Assembly (NCBI GenBank): GCA_019242385.1 | Contig: JAFAVO010000219.1 | Location: 1-12,833 of the forward strand | Reading direction: 5' to 3' | From: Gammaproteobacteria bacterium | Lineage (GTDB): Bacteria > Pseudomonadota > Gammaproteobacteria > Steroidobacterales > Steroidobacteraceae | DNA length: 12,833 nt | Shown here: piece by piece, positions 1 to 6,327 of the stretch | Layout: every line of letters begins with the position of its first letter | Numbering within the stretch: position 1 is the first letter of the stretch | Position numbers and translations under genes: made by a program | Notes under the pieces: model-generated | The model's input: only the letters and a program-made list of their open reading frames with translations | What the model was told of the DNA's origin: nothing | Databases searched by the model: none

Positions 1-332
1 GCCTCACCGGCACGCGTTACCTCGTCGACAGCGAGGTGTACCCGGACGCACTCGCCGCGCGCGGGCTCGAGTACCTGCGTCCGACCCCGGTGGAGCGCTC
101 GGAGATCAATCGCATCATCTTCGAGGAGCTGATCGCCGGGGTGTTCAAGCCCGAGGCCGTCGCCTTTTTCGAGCGTGTCATCCGCCGCATGAGGGAGGAT
201 GGCTGCGATGCCGTGGTCCTCGGCTGCACGGAGATTCCGCTCATCATCAACGACGACAACTCACCGCTGCCGAGCCTCGATTCCACACGGCTGCTGGCGC
301 GGGCGGCGCTGCAGCGAGCCAGCGCCGGTTGA
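1..332 (+). CDS. Aspartate/glutamate racemase family protein, 3' part only
   Basis: This is the C-terminal 109 residues of a protein that begins upstream of the window; the frame is open from base 3 to a TGA at 330-332. The fragment starts with LTGTRYLVDSEVY, matching the GTR-containing strand that begins the second half of aspartate racemases. It ends with DAVVLGCTEIPLII, the segment carrying the second catalytic cysteine. In this family (PLP-independent Asp/Glu/hydantoin racemases) two cysteines exchange the alpha proton of a free amino acid in the cytoplasm. Only the second is in view, so activity cannot be judged. A GTG at base 36 would give a shorter protein but lies inside the conserved GTR region and is not a credible start. 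Substrate specificity (aspartate, glutamate or other) cannot be told. It faces the dodecin gene tail to tail, 61 bp apart. Confidence 0.85.
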   Translation, partial: LTGTRYLVDSEVYPDALAARGLEYLRPTPVERSEINRIIFEELIAGVFKPEAVAFFERVIRRMREDGCDAVVLGCTEIPLIINDDNSPLPSLDSTRLLARAALQRASAG

Positions 333-343
333 GGTTGCACGTC

Positions 344-365
344 GCGCCAGCGGCGGCTATGGCGC
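344..365. terminator. Candidate bidirectional hairpin between converging genes
   Basis: GCGCCA (344-349) pairs perfectly with TGGCGC (360-365) around a 10-nt loop. It lies in the 61-bp gap between the racemase stop and the dodecin stop, where a terminator is expected. There is no T-tract on either side, so intrinsic termination is uncertain; it could equally be a chance GC-rich repeat. Confidence 0.3.
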
Positions 366-373
366 TCGTGGGG

Positions 374-407
374 GCTATTCGCGCTCGAGACTGCTATTCG
401 CGCTCGA
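374..407. repeat. 15-bp tandem direct repeat at the dodecin 3' end
   Basis: GCTATTCGCGCTCGA occurs at 374-388 and again at 393-407, separated by 4 bp. The second copy includes the last codons and stop (FERE-stop) of the dodecin gene on the minus strand. The first copy lies just beyond the stop, so the end of the gene has been duplicated downstream. It probably arose by slippage. Confidence 0.8.
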
Positions 408-606
408 ACTTGAAGGAAACCTTCACCTTGGCGCGATACGCTGCGATCTTGCCGTCCTGCATGTGCATGTCGAGCTGCACCACCTCCGCGATGCGCAGAT
501 CGCGCAGCGACTGCGCCGCCTGGTTGACGGCGGCGGAGGCCGCCTTCTCCCAGGACTCGGTGCTCGTCCCCACCAGCTCGATGACTTTGTAGACGCTCTC
601 GGCCAT
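394..606 (-). CDS. Dodecin family protein (calcium-dodecin-like, lacks the flavin Trp)
   Basis: A 70-residue protein of the dodecin family, whose members assemble into hollow cytoplasmic dodecamers. The family pattern is clear: VYKVIELVGTS at 5-15, W19 in the first helix region, AAVNQAAQSLRDLR at 25-38, and the final strands DGKIAAYRAKVKVSFKFE. Length is typical. The open frame continues upstream to 705, but the ATG at 606 is chosen because it begins the conserved domain and has AGGTGAGG 5 nt before it. Archaeal and many bacterial dodecins have a Trp after helix 1 (VVWAEV or LRWFEV) that stacks on flavin. Here that position is Ile (LRIAEV). The sequence instead resembles the mycobacterial calcium-dodecin type, so flavin storage should not be assumed. 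It stands alone, downstream of arginase on the same strand across a 111-bp gap. Confidence 0.9.
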   Translation of the reverse strand: MAESVYKVIELVGTSTESWEKAASAAVNQAAQSLRDLRIAEVVQLDMHMQDGKIAAYRAKVKVSFKFERE

Positions 607-691
607 GGCTACCTCACCTTCCGGCCCTGTTGTGTGAGGGTCGTCGTCCGCCGGATCATGCGGCGCCGACGCGGCGATTGCAACGCGGCGC

Positions 692-719
692 GAGCGGCGC
701 GCCACGCGCGGCGCGGCTC
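692..719 (-). terminator. Imperfect GC hairpin at the arginase 3' end
   Basis: GAGC (692-695) pairs with GCTC (716-719), followed after a G-G mismatch by GCGC (697-700) with GCGC (711-714). The structure overlaps the arginase stop codon (718-720) and lies upstream of dodecin. It has no T-tract and the surrounding sequence is very GC-rich, so it is only a weak candidate for ending the arginase transcript. The rest of the 607-717 gap shows only the dodecin ribosome binding site. Confidence 0.2.
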
Positions 720-1677
720 AGGCGGCGGTGAGTGAGTGCGGCGCCTGCGCCGGCGCGCTCCACACCGGGCGGCGCACCAGCGTGCTCTTGCCGAACAGCG
801 ACTCGATCAGATCCACCGCGAGCGTTGCCGTGCGGTTTTGAACATCGAAGGCGGGGTTGAGCTCGACCACATCGAGCGAGGCCAGGCGGCGCGTGTCGGC
901 AATCATCTCCATGCAGAGCTGGGCTTCGCGGTAGGTCGGCCCACCCGGCACGCGCGTGCCCACTCCGGGGGCGATCTCGGGGTCGAGAAAGTCCACATCG
1001 AAGCTGACGTGCAGGTGCGTATCGGCGTCCATGCCGCTGAGAGCCTGCTCCATGGTCTGGCGCATACCGAGCTCATCGACGTGACGCATGTCGAAGACGT
1101 CGAGGCCGTGCTCGTGCACGAAGCGCTTCTCGCCCGCATCGACACTGCGCACCCCGACCTGGCGCACGCAGGAAGGATCGATCGCCGGCATGCGACCACC
1201 CATGCCGGTGAGCTCCGCGGGCCCGAAGCCGCAGAGACAGGCGACCGGCATACCGTGCACATTGCCGCTCGGGGAGAGCTCGCTGGTATTGAAATCCGCG
1301 TGCGCATCGAGCCACAGCACGCGCAGCTTGCGTCCCTGCTCGCGGCAATGACGCGCGACGGCGCTGATCGAGCCGATGGCGAGGCAATGATCGCCGCCGA
1401 GGAGGATCGGCAGGCGGCCCTCGCCCAACTCGCGATACACGCTCGCATGCACCAGCTCGTTCCAGCGCACCACTTCGGGCAGATGCCGGTAGCCCTCGCG
1501 TGGAGGCTGCCACGGATTGCCGGGACCCGAGAGATTGCCGAGGTCCACGACCTCGAGCTCGCGCGCGCGCAGCGCGCCGAGCAGGCCGGCCACGCGCAGC
1601 GCCTCAGGACCCATGGAGGCGCCACGGTCGGCGGCACCGACATCCGTCGGAGCACCGATGAGGGTTGCGCGCATCAT
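718..1677 (-). CDS. rocF: Arginase
   Basis: Hydrolyses L-arginine to L-ornithine and urea in the cytoplasm, using a binuclear manganese centre. The 319-residue length is normal for the arginase/ureohydrolase family. All metal ligands are visible: H97 in GGDHCLAIGS, D124/H126/D128 in LDAHADFNT, and D227/D229 in SFDVDFLDP. The substrate-loop SGNVHGMP (137-144) and VVELNP (270-275) are also present. SGNxHGMP and the N-terminal GAPxDxGAxxRGxxxGPxALR pattern favour arginase over agmatinase or formimidoylglutamase. The start is one of two adjacent ATGs (1677 or 1674). The upstream ornithine cyclodeaminase stop ends at 1679, leaving one base, so translational coupling is likely and GAGG inside that gene's end can serve as the ribosome binding site. 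The product ornithine is the substrate of that upstream neighbour. The symbol is assigned by function; argI would be equally valid. Confidence 0.93.
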   Translation of the reverse strand: MMRATLIGAPTDVGAADRGASMGPEALRVAGLLGALRARELEVVDLGNLSGPGNPWQPPREGYRHLPEVVRWNELVHASVYRELGEGRLPILLGGDHCLAIGSISAVARHCREQGRKLRVLWLDAHADFNTSELSPSGNVHGMPVACLCGFGPAELTGMGGRMPAIDPSCVRQVGVRSVDAGEKRFVHEHGLDVFDMRHVDELGMRQTMEQALSGMDADTHLHVSFDVDFLDPEIAPGVGTRVPGGPTYREAQLCMEMIADTRRLASLDVVELNPAFDVQNRTATLAVDLIESLFGKSTLVRRPVWSAPAQAPHSLTAA

Positions 1678-1678
1678 C

Positions 1679-2749
1679 TCAGGCCGCCTCGTCGTTCGCG
1701 CCGATCAGCCGCTGCGGCTTTGCCGCGAGCAGCCCGAACAGATCCTTCGGATCGTGCAGCTGCGGCAGGAGATCGATCTGCGATCGCGTGCCGCGCTCCT
1801 CCTGATGAATACGCTGCAGGTAACGCAGCGCGGAGAAATCCTCGAGCGCGAAGCCGACCGAATCGAACACGGTGACTTCCGCATCGCTCGCACGGCCGGG
1901 CGCATCCCCCGCAAGCACCCTCGCCAGCTCCAGCACTGCGTAGCCGGCATCCATCTGCTGTATCTCGCCCTCGATGCGCGACTGCGGCTCGTACTCGACG
2001 ACGACGCGCACATCCGGGCGCAGCAGGATGTCACGGTGCAGCTCGGTCTTCCCGGGGCAGTCACCGCCCACGGCATTCAAATGCATCCCCGCAACGATCA
2101 GCTCGGGGGTGAGGATCGTGGCGTTGCGCTTATCGGCGGTCGCCGTGGTCACGATGTCGGCCCCGGCGACCGCCGCGGCCGTCGATGCGCAGCGGCTGAC
2201 CTTCAGCTGCGGCAGGTGCAGCCGCGCGAGATTGCGCTCGAGCTTGTCCGTCGCGCGCCGATCGGTGTCGTACAGCCTCACCTCACGGATCCCCAGGAGC
2301 TCGTGAAAGGCAATGGTCTGGAATTCGGCCTGGGCGCCATTGCCGATGAGGGCCATGACGCGACTGCCCGCGCGCGCCATGCGCCGCGCGGCGAGCACCG
2401 AGGTCGCCGCCGTGCGCAACGCCGTCGTGAGCGTGAGCTCCGACAACAGGAGCGGGTATCCCGTGTGCACATCCGCGAGCACGCCGAATGCGGTCACGGT
2501 GAGGAGCCCCTCCTGGGTGTTCTTCGGGTGACCGTTGACGTACTTGAAGGAGTAGAGGCGGCCGTCAGAGGCCGGCATCAGCTCGATCACGCCGACGCTC
2601 GAGTGCGTCGCGTGACGGGGAGACTTCTCGAACGAATCCCACCGCAGGAAATCCGCTTCGATCTCCGCGGCGAGCTCCTCGATGAAACGTGCAGTGCCTC
2701 GTCGGGCGAGGAGCTCGCGAACCCGCGACACCCCGATGAAATCGACCAT
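1679..2749 (-). CDS. ocd: Ornithine cyclodeaminase
   Basis: Converts L-ornithine directly to L-proline and ammonia using tightly bound NAD+. The 356-residue product has the NAD-binding GNGAQAEFQ (136-144) and the full pattern of the Pseudomonas putida enzyme: GVIELMP, FKYVNGHP, ELTLTTALRTAATS, HLNAVGGDCPGKTEL, RIEGEIQQ and VFDSVGFALEDF. Residues known to bind ornithine or catalyse in that enzyme are present: R45, E56, K69, R112 and the Asp of GGDCPGK (D230 here). This supports a true cyclodeaminase rather than a mu-crystallin-like or alanine dehydrogenase relative. The frame is open to an ATG at 2818, but the ATG at 2749 is preferred. It gives the family N terminus (MVDFIGVSRV) and has GGGGAG about 8 nt upstream; the extra 23 residues are Arg/Pro-rich and non-conserved. 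It is first in a two-gene unit with arginase and is divergent from an Lrp/AsnC regulator. Confidence 0.93.
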   Translation of the reverse strand: MVDFIGVSRVRELLARRGTARFIEELAAEIEADFLRWDSFEKSPRHATHSSVGVIELMPASDGRLYSFKYVNGHPKNTQEGLLTVTAFGVLADVHTGYPLLLSELTLTTALRTAATSVLAARRMARAGSRVMALIGNGAQAEFQTIAFHELLGIREVRLYDTDRRATDKLERNLARLHLPQLKVSRCASTAAAVAGADIVTTATADKRNATILTPELIVAGMHLNAVGGDCPGKTELHRDILLRPDVRVVVEYEPQSRIEGEIQQMDAGYAVLELARVLAGDAPGRASDAEVTVFDSVGFALEDFSALRYLQRIHQEERGTRSQIDLLPQLHDPKDLFGLLAAKPQRLIGANDEAA

Positions 2750-2809
2750 ATGGCTGCTCCCCGTCCCCGGTGGTCCTCGTCCGCGAGGGCTCGGGAGGCA
2801 TCTTGAGCG

Positions 2810-2833
2810 CTGTCTCAACCAAAATAAAGACAG
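2810..2833. promoter_or_regulatory. Candidate operator, inverted repeat 1 (cyclodeaminase side)
   Basis: CTGTCT (2810-2815) and AGACAG (2828-2833) are perfect inverted arms separated by 12 bp, mostly A/T. The site lies 61 bp upstream of the cyclodeaminase ATG, in the divergent gap shared with the Lrp/AsnC-type regulator. An AT-rich centre flanked by CTG/CAG-like arms is typical of sites for this family. No binding data are implied. Confidence 0.4.
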
Positions 2834-2840
2834 AAAGTTG

Positions 2841-2861
2841 CCAGAATAACGAGTTTACTGG
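2841..2861. promoter_or_regulatory. Candidate operator, inverted repeat 2 (central)
   Basis: CCAG (2841-2844) and CTGG (2858-2861) flank a 13-bp AT-leaning spacer, and further matching pairs inside give 12 of 21 symmetric positions. CAG...CTG arms around an AT-rich core resemble the Escherichia coli Lrp consensus, although the arm spacing here is wider. It sits between the other two repeats in the same divergent gap. Confidence 0.4.
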
Positions 2862-2867
2862 ACACTT

Positions 2868-2885
2868 TGCCGGACTAGACTGGCA
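2868..2885. promoter_or_regulatory. Candidate operator, inverted repeat 3 (regulator side)
   Basis: TGCCGGACTAGACTGGCA is symmetric at 14 of 18 positions around a central CTAG and ends 14 bp before the regulator ATG. Another TGCCAG half-site lies at 2839-2844, making TGCC/GGCA arms recurrent across the gap. The position just ahead of the regulator gene suggests autorepression. A weak promoter-like pair (TTTACT at 2854 and TAGACT at 2876, 16 bp apart) overlaps it. Confidence 0.45.
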
Positions 2886-2899
2886 GAATGAGCAGGTGA

Positions 2900-3322
2900 A
2901 TGGACGACATCGACCGTCAGTTGATTGGACTGCTGCGCAATGACGCCCGCGCCTCGGTGGCCTCGCTCGCGAAGGCGCTCGGGGTGTCGCGCGGCACCGT
3001 GCAGAACCGGATGGCGCGCCTCGCGGCCGGCGGGACGATCGTCGGCTATACGGTGCGCTTGAAGCCCGATGTGGAGGAGCAGCGCATCCGTGCTTTCATG
3101 ACGGTCGCCGTCGAAGGCAACCAGCTCGATGCGGTGATCAAAGCGCTGCGCGGGGAGCCCGCGGTGACGGCGCTCTACAGCACCAACGGACGCTGGGACA
3201 TCGTCGCGGAGCTGCGCGCCGACACGCTCGAGAGCTTCGACCGGGTGCTGGCACGCATCCGGCTCATCGAGGGAATCTCCCAGACCGAGACCAGTCTGCT
3301 GCTCTCGACATTCAAATTCTGA
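2900..3322 (+). CDS. Lrp/AsnC family transcriptional regulator
   Basis: A 140-residue protein of usual length for this family. Residues 1-50 form the winged helix-turn-helix (MDDIDRQLIGLLRNDARAS, then LAKALGVSRGTVQNRMARL as the recognition region). Residues about 62-135 form the RAM ligand-binding/oligomerisation domain, including AVTALYSTNGRWDIVAEL. Such proteins form octamers or dimers of dimers and sense amino acids. The ATG at 2900 is preceded by AGGTGA. The gene is divergent from ornithine cyclodeaminase and arginase, so control of arginine/ornithine breakdown, with one of those amino acids as ligand, is the likely role; this is inference from position. It converges on an acyl-CoA dehydrogenase gene with only 7 bp between stops. 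Autoregulation is plausible given the palindrome next to its start. Confidence 0.93.
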   Translation: MDDIDRQLIGLLRNDARASVASLAKALGVSRGTVQNRMARLAAGGTIVGYTVRLKPDVEEQRIRAFMTVAVEGNQLDAVIKALRGEPAVTALYSTNGRWDIVAELRADTLESFDRVLARIRLIEGISQTETSLLLSTFKF

Positions 3323-3329
3323 GCCGGCT

Positions 3330-4517
3330 TCATGAGGAGCGGCTCTCGCGCGGCAATCCGAGCGCGCGTTCGGCGATGATGTTGCGTTGAATCTGGCTCG
3401 TGCCGCCATAGATCGTATCGGCGCGCGAGCCGAGGAAGAGCCGGGGCAGCAGCTCCCACTCGTAGCTCGCGCCGGCGGCGATCTCACCCTGCGGTCCGAG
3501 CACATCGAGCGCCAGCACGCCGAGCTTCTTGCGCCAGCTCGCCCAGAAGATCTTGTAGGTGTAGGCCTCGTTCGAGAGCTTGCCGGCCTCGGCACTCGAG
3601 AGCATGCGCAGCGCGCTGTAGCGCATCAGTCGCAGGCCGATGTGCGCGTGCGCGAGCCGCTGGCGAATCTGCGGATCATGGATGAGGCCGTTGGCCTCCG
3701 CCATGGATACGATCGTGCGCAGCTCGTTGGCGAAGCTCATCTGCTGTGCCAGGGTCGACACGCCGCGCTCGAAGGACAGCGTGCCCATGGCCACCTTCCA
3801 GCCATCCCCGGTTGCCCCGACGACATTCTCGGCAGCGGTGCGGGCATCGACCAGGAAGGTGTCGTTGAAGTCGGCGCCGCCGGTCATCTGGCGTATCGGG
3901 CGTACGGTGACGCCGGGCTGATGCATCGAAATGAGGAGGTACGAAAGGCCGCGATGGCCGCGCGAGCCCTCCTCGGTTCGACAGAGGACGAACGCCCAGT
4001 CGGCAAACTGCGCGAATGAGGTCCAGGTCTTCTGACCGTTGACGACCCACTCGGGGCCTGCGGCGCGCTCCTCCAGCACCGCCCGGGTGCGGACGCTCGC
4101 GAGGTCCGAGCCTGCATTGGGCTCGCTATAACCCTGGCACCACAGCTCCTCGCCGCGGGCGATCGGTGGCAGAAAGCGGCGCCTCTGTGCCTCGGTGCCG
4201 AAGGCGAGAAGGGTCGGGCCCAGGAGCTCGACACCCATGTACCCGAGCCTGCCGGGAGCACCGGCGCGCGCATACTCCTCGGCGAAGATCACCTGCTCGG
4301 CAAGCGTGGCGCCCCGGCCCCCATAGGCTTCCGGCCAGCCGATGCAGCTCCAGCCGGCGGCGCCGAGCGCCCGCTCCCAATCGCGCCGCCGCTGCGCGTG
4401 TCCACCCTGCATCAGCAGGCCGCGCAAGTCACGGAACGGGCCGGACAGCTGCCCCTGGAGCCAGCCCGCAGCCTCGGCGCGGAATCGCTCCTCCTTCGCG
4501 GTAAAACCTAACTTCAT
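3330..4517 (-). CDS. Acyl-CoA dehydrogenase, catalytic-Glu subunit of a probable heteromer
   Basis: Introduces the alpha-beta double bond in an acyl-CoA, passing electrons to FAD. The 395 residues cover the helical N domain, the beta middle domain (YSEPNAGSDLASVRT at 130-144, NGQKTWTSFAQFADW at 160-174) and the C domain ending IYGGTSQIQRNIIAER. In medium-chain dehydrogenases the catalytic Glu sits in YEGT; here it is Gly (YGGT, 370-373). E250 in TLSFERG lies where isovaleryl-CoA dehydrogenase and the mycobacterial ChsE4 (FadE26) type carry their base, so it is the likely catalyst. The C domain lacks the usual QFGR...FQ...KH FAD motif, which is present in the next gene upstream, suggesting an alpha2-beta2 enzyme as in steroid side-chain oxidation. 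The ATG at 4517 has GGAG about 9 nt before it. Substrate is unknown. It is the last gene of a long minus-strand run. Confidence 0.9.
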   Translation of the reverse strand: MKLGFTAKEERFRAEAAGWLQGQLSGPFRDLRGLLMQGGHAQRRRDWERALGAAGWSCIGWPEAYGGRGATLAEQVIFAEEYARAGAPGRLGYMGVELLGPTLLAFGTEAQRRRFLPPIARGEELWCQGYSEPNAGSDLASVRTRAVLEERAAGPEWVVNGQKTWTSFAQFADWAFVLCRTEEGSRGHRGLSYLLISMHQPGVTVRPIRQMTGGADFNDTFLVDARTAAENVVGATGDGWKVAMGTLSFERGVSTLAQQMSFANELRTIVSMAEANGLIHDPQIRQRLAHAHIGLRLMRYSALRMLSSAEAGKLSNEAYTYKIFWASWRKKLGVLALDVLGPQGEIAAGASYEWELLPRLFLGSRADTIYGGTSQIQRNIIAERALGLPRESRSS

Positions 4518-4550
4518 CGGCTCAACTCCGGCTGCGCCTCGAGAGGCACG

Positions 4551-5711
4551 CTAGAAAATCGGTGTCGGCGAGCTGCCCGCGGCGAAGTGCCGCACCAGGC
4601 GCTCGCGCTGCCAGGCGGGAGTTCCGAGCAGCGTTGCCGTAGCCCGCGCGCGCTTGAAATACAGGTGCGCTTCGTGCTCCCAGGTGAAGCCGACACCGCC
4701 GTGCAGCTGGATGGCGTTCGCGGCACAGTCGAAGAAGGCATCGCAGCAGTAGCTCTTGGCGATGGCCGCGGCTTCGGCGAGCTCCTCGGGCCGCTCCTGG
4801 GCGACGGTCGCGGCATACCAGGCCGCGGACTTCGCTGCCTCGACCTCGATCATCATGTCCGCGAGTCGGTGCTTGACGGCCTGGAAGCTCCCGATCGGGC
4901 GTCCGAACTGCATCCGTTCCTTCACGTAACCCGTGGTCATCTCGAGAACGTACTCGGCGCCACCGAGGGCCTCGGAAGCGAGCGCGATGCGCGCCAGATC
5001 GAGCGCCTGTTCGATCCCCCGGCCGGCATCGCCTGGCTCGCCCAGCAGCTGCTGCCGGTTGACCGTCGCTCCTTGAAACTCCACCCGCGACATCGGCCGG
5101 GTGAGATCGAGCATCACGTGCGGGTGGACCGTCACGCCGGCAGTGCCTGCGGGGAGCGCCGCGACGCTGAGCCCGGCCGCGCCGTGCGACTGCGGTGCGC
5201 GCGCCAGCACCAGGAAGAGGTCCGCCGAGTCGCCGTGGATCACGAAATCGCTGACCCCGCTCAGCGTGAACCCCTGCCCCTCACTCTCGAGCGAGACGCC
5301 GACCCCATCGAGCGGCGGGCGGCCGTCGGCGCCGGCGAGCGCACAGGCGATACGCAGCTCACCCGCGGCGATACGCGGCAACAACGACTGCCGCTGCGCT
5401 TCGTGCGCGCAGCAGCCGATGAGGGGCGCCGCGAGTGCGCTCGTGGCAAAGAAGGGCGAGGCCACGAGCAGCCGCCCCTGCTCTTCCTGCAGCAGACAGA
5501 GCTCCACCCATCCAAGTCCAGCCCCACCGTAGGCCTGCGGGATTGCCAGGCCCATCCAGCCGAGCTCCGCGAAAGTGCGCCACAGCTGCGGGTCGTAGCC
5601 CGCGCGCAGTCCCAGTGTCGCACGGCGCTGCGCGGCATTCGCGCGCGCCGCAAGCAGACTGCGTGCGCTCGCGCGGATCAGCTGCTGCTCTTCGCTGTGG
5701 GTGAACTGCAT
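4551..5711 (-). CDS. Acyl-CoA dehydrogenase, non-catalytic FAD-motif subunit
   Basis: A 386-residue acyl-CoA dehydrogenase family protein, probable partner of the next gene, 33 bp downstream. The C domain keeps the FAD/dimer motif QFGRPIGSFQAVKHRLADM (268-286) and QLHGGVGFTWEHEAHLYFKR (335-354). However, R241 (LDLARIALASE) is found where the alternative catalytic Glu would be, and there is no YEGT. The middle domain also lacks the SEPxAGSD flavin motif. These gaps are filled by the neighbouring subunit, as in ChsE4-ChsE5 (FadE26-FadE27) type heterotetramers for sterol acyl side chains. I infer that neither subunit is active alone. The start ATG at 5711 follows GGGAG about 8-12 nt upstream. 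The 48-bp gap to the flavin reductase upstream has no clear terminator. Confidence 0.88.
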   Translation of the reverse strand: MQFTHSEEQQLIRASARSLLAARANAAQRRATLGLRAGYDPQLWRTFAELGWMGLAIPQAYGGAGLGWVELCLLQEEQGRLLVASPFFATSALAAPLIGCCAHEAQRQSLLPRIAAGELRIACALAGADGRPPLDGVGVSLESEGQGFTLSGVSDFVIHGDSADLFLVLARAPQSHGAAGLSVAALPAGTAGVTVHPHVMLDLTRPMSRVEFQGATVNRQQLLGEPGDAGRGIEQALDLARIALASEALGGAEYVLEMTTGYVKERMQFGRPIGSFQAVKHRLADMMIEVEAAKSAAWYAATVAQERPEELAEAAAIAKSYCCDAFFDCAANAIQLHGGVGFTWEHEAHLYFKRARATATLLGTPAWQRERLVRHFAAGSSPTPIF

Positions 5712-5759
5712 GACCCTACTCCCGCAGCAGTGCCGTCTCGGCGCGGCTGCGCCGTCCCC

Positions 5760-6296
5760 TCAGTACCAGTGATCCTCCAGCCCATGCCAGATGTCGATCT
5801 TGCCGATGCCGCGATCGGCGGTGAAGTTGCCGAAGCGGCCGGCGTGAAATGCGAGCGGCGTCCCCGGAGCGCAGGCAATACCGAGCACCTCACCGACGAT
5901 GATGAGGTGATCGCCGCCCGCGTGGACTGCGTGGACCTTGCTGTCGAAGCGGCAGAGGGCATCGGCGAGGTGCGGCGGCTGCGGCCGGTTGCGCCAGCCG
6001 TGGCCGAGCTCGAACTTCTCGTGTGTGCGCCGCGCGAAGTTGAGCGCCAGGTCGAGCTGCTGGTGGCCGAGGATGTGCACGGCGAAAGGCGCGCCCTGCA
6101 TGAAGGCGGGCGCTGCGCTGCTGCTGCCCGCGAGACACCACAGTAACAGCGGCGGCTCGAGTGAAACCGAGCTGAAGGAATTGGCCGTGACTCCGACCGG
6201 TGTGCCGTCCGGTCGCACTGCGGTCACGACCGTCACGCCCGTGGCAAAGAGGCCGAAGGCATCGCGCAGCTCGCGCTCTGAAAAGGCTGTGCTCAA
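5760..6296 (-). CDS. Flavin reductase family protein (HpaC-like)
   Basis: A 178-residue protein of the flavin reductase (FMN-binding split barrel) family, which reduces free FMN or FAD with NAD(P)H for a separate two-component monooxygenase. Family features are FATGVTVVTA (17-26), GVTANSFSSVSLEPPLLLW (35-53), FAVHIL (71-76) and GDHLIIVGEV (128-137). The open frame extends to an ATG at 6461, but that stretch overlaps the thiolase 3' end and is not protein-like. The TTG at 6296 is chosen because it begins the conserved domain (STAFSERELRDAFG), fits usual length, and is preceded by AGGA. It lies 31 bp after the thiolase stop and 48 bp before the dehydrogenase genes, so co-transcription is likely. 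No monooxygenase partner is in this window, so its client, and any link to aromatic, steroid or sulfonate oxidation, is unknown. Confidence 0.87.
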   Translation of the reverse strand: MSTAFSERELRDAFGLFATGVTVVTAVRPDGTPVGVTANSFSSVSLEPPLLLWCLAGSSSAAPAFMQGAPFAVHILGHQQLDLALNFARRTHEKFELGHGWRNRPQPPHLADALCRFDSKVHAVHAGGDHLIIVGEVLGIACAPGTPLAFHAGRFGNFTADRGIGKIDIWHGLEDHWY

Positions 6297-6327
6297 GCTG
6301 AGGATCCTACGGCCTGTCTCGATATTT

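Noticed and set aside
199..735. A 178-codon plus-strand frame spanning the dodecin gene
   Set aside because: It overlaps the end of the racemase in another frame and runs antisense through dodecin; the product is Arg-rich with no domain.
736..2806. Long plus-strand open frames opposite arginase and ornithine cyclodeaminase
   Set aside because: Both minus-strand products are full-length enzymes with intact active sites; the plus-strand translations are Arg/His/Ala-rich and match nothing.
3322..3329. AGCCGGCT palindrome between the Lrp-type gene and the acyl-CoA dehydrogenase as a terminator
   Set aside because: It is 8 bp with no loop and no T-tract, expected by chance in GC-rich DNA.
4587..6146. 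A 519-codon plus-strand open frame opposite the second acyl-CoA dehydrogenase and flavin reductase
   Set aside because: It crosses two real minus-strand genes and the gap between them, and its product has shadow-like composition.
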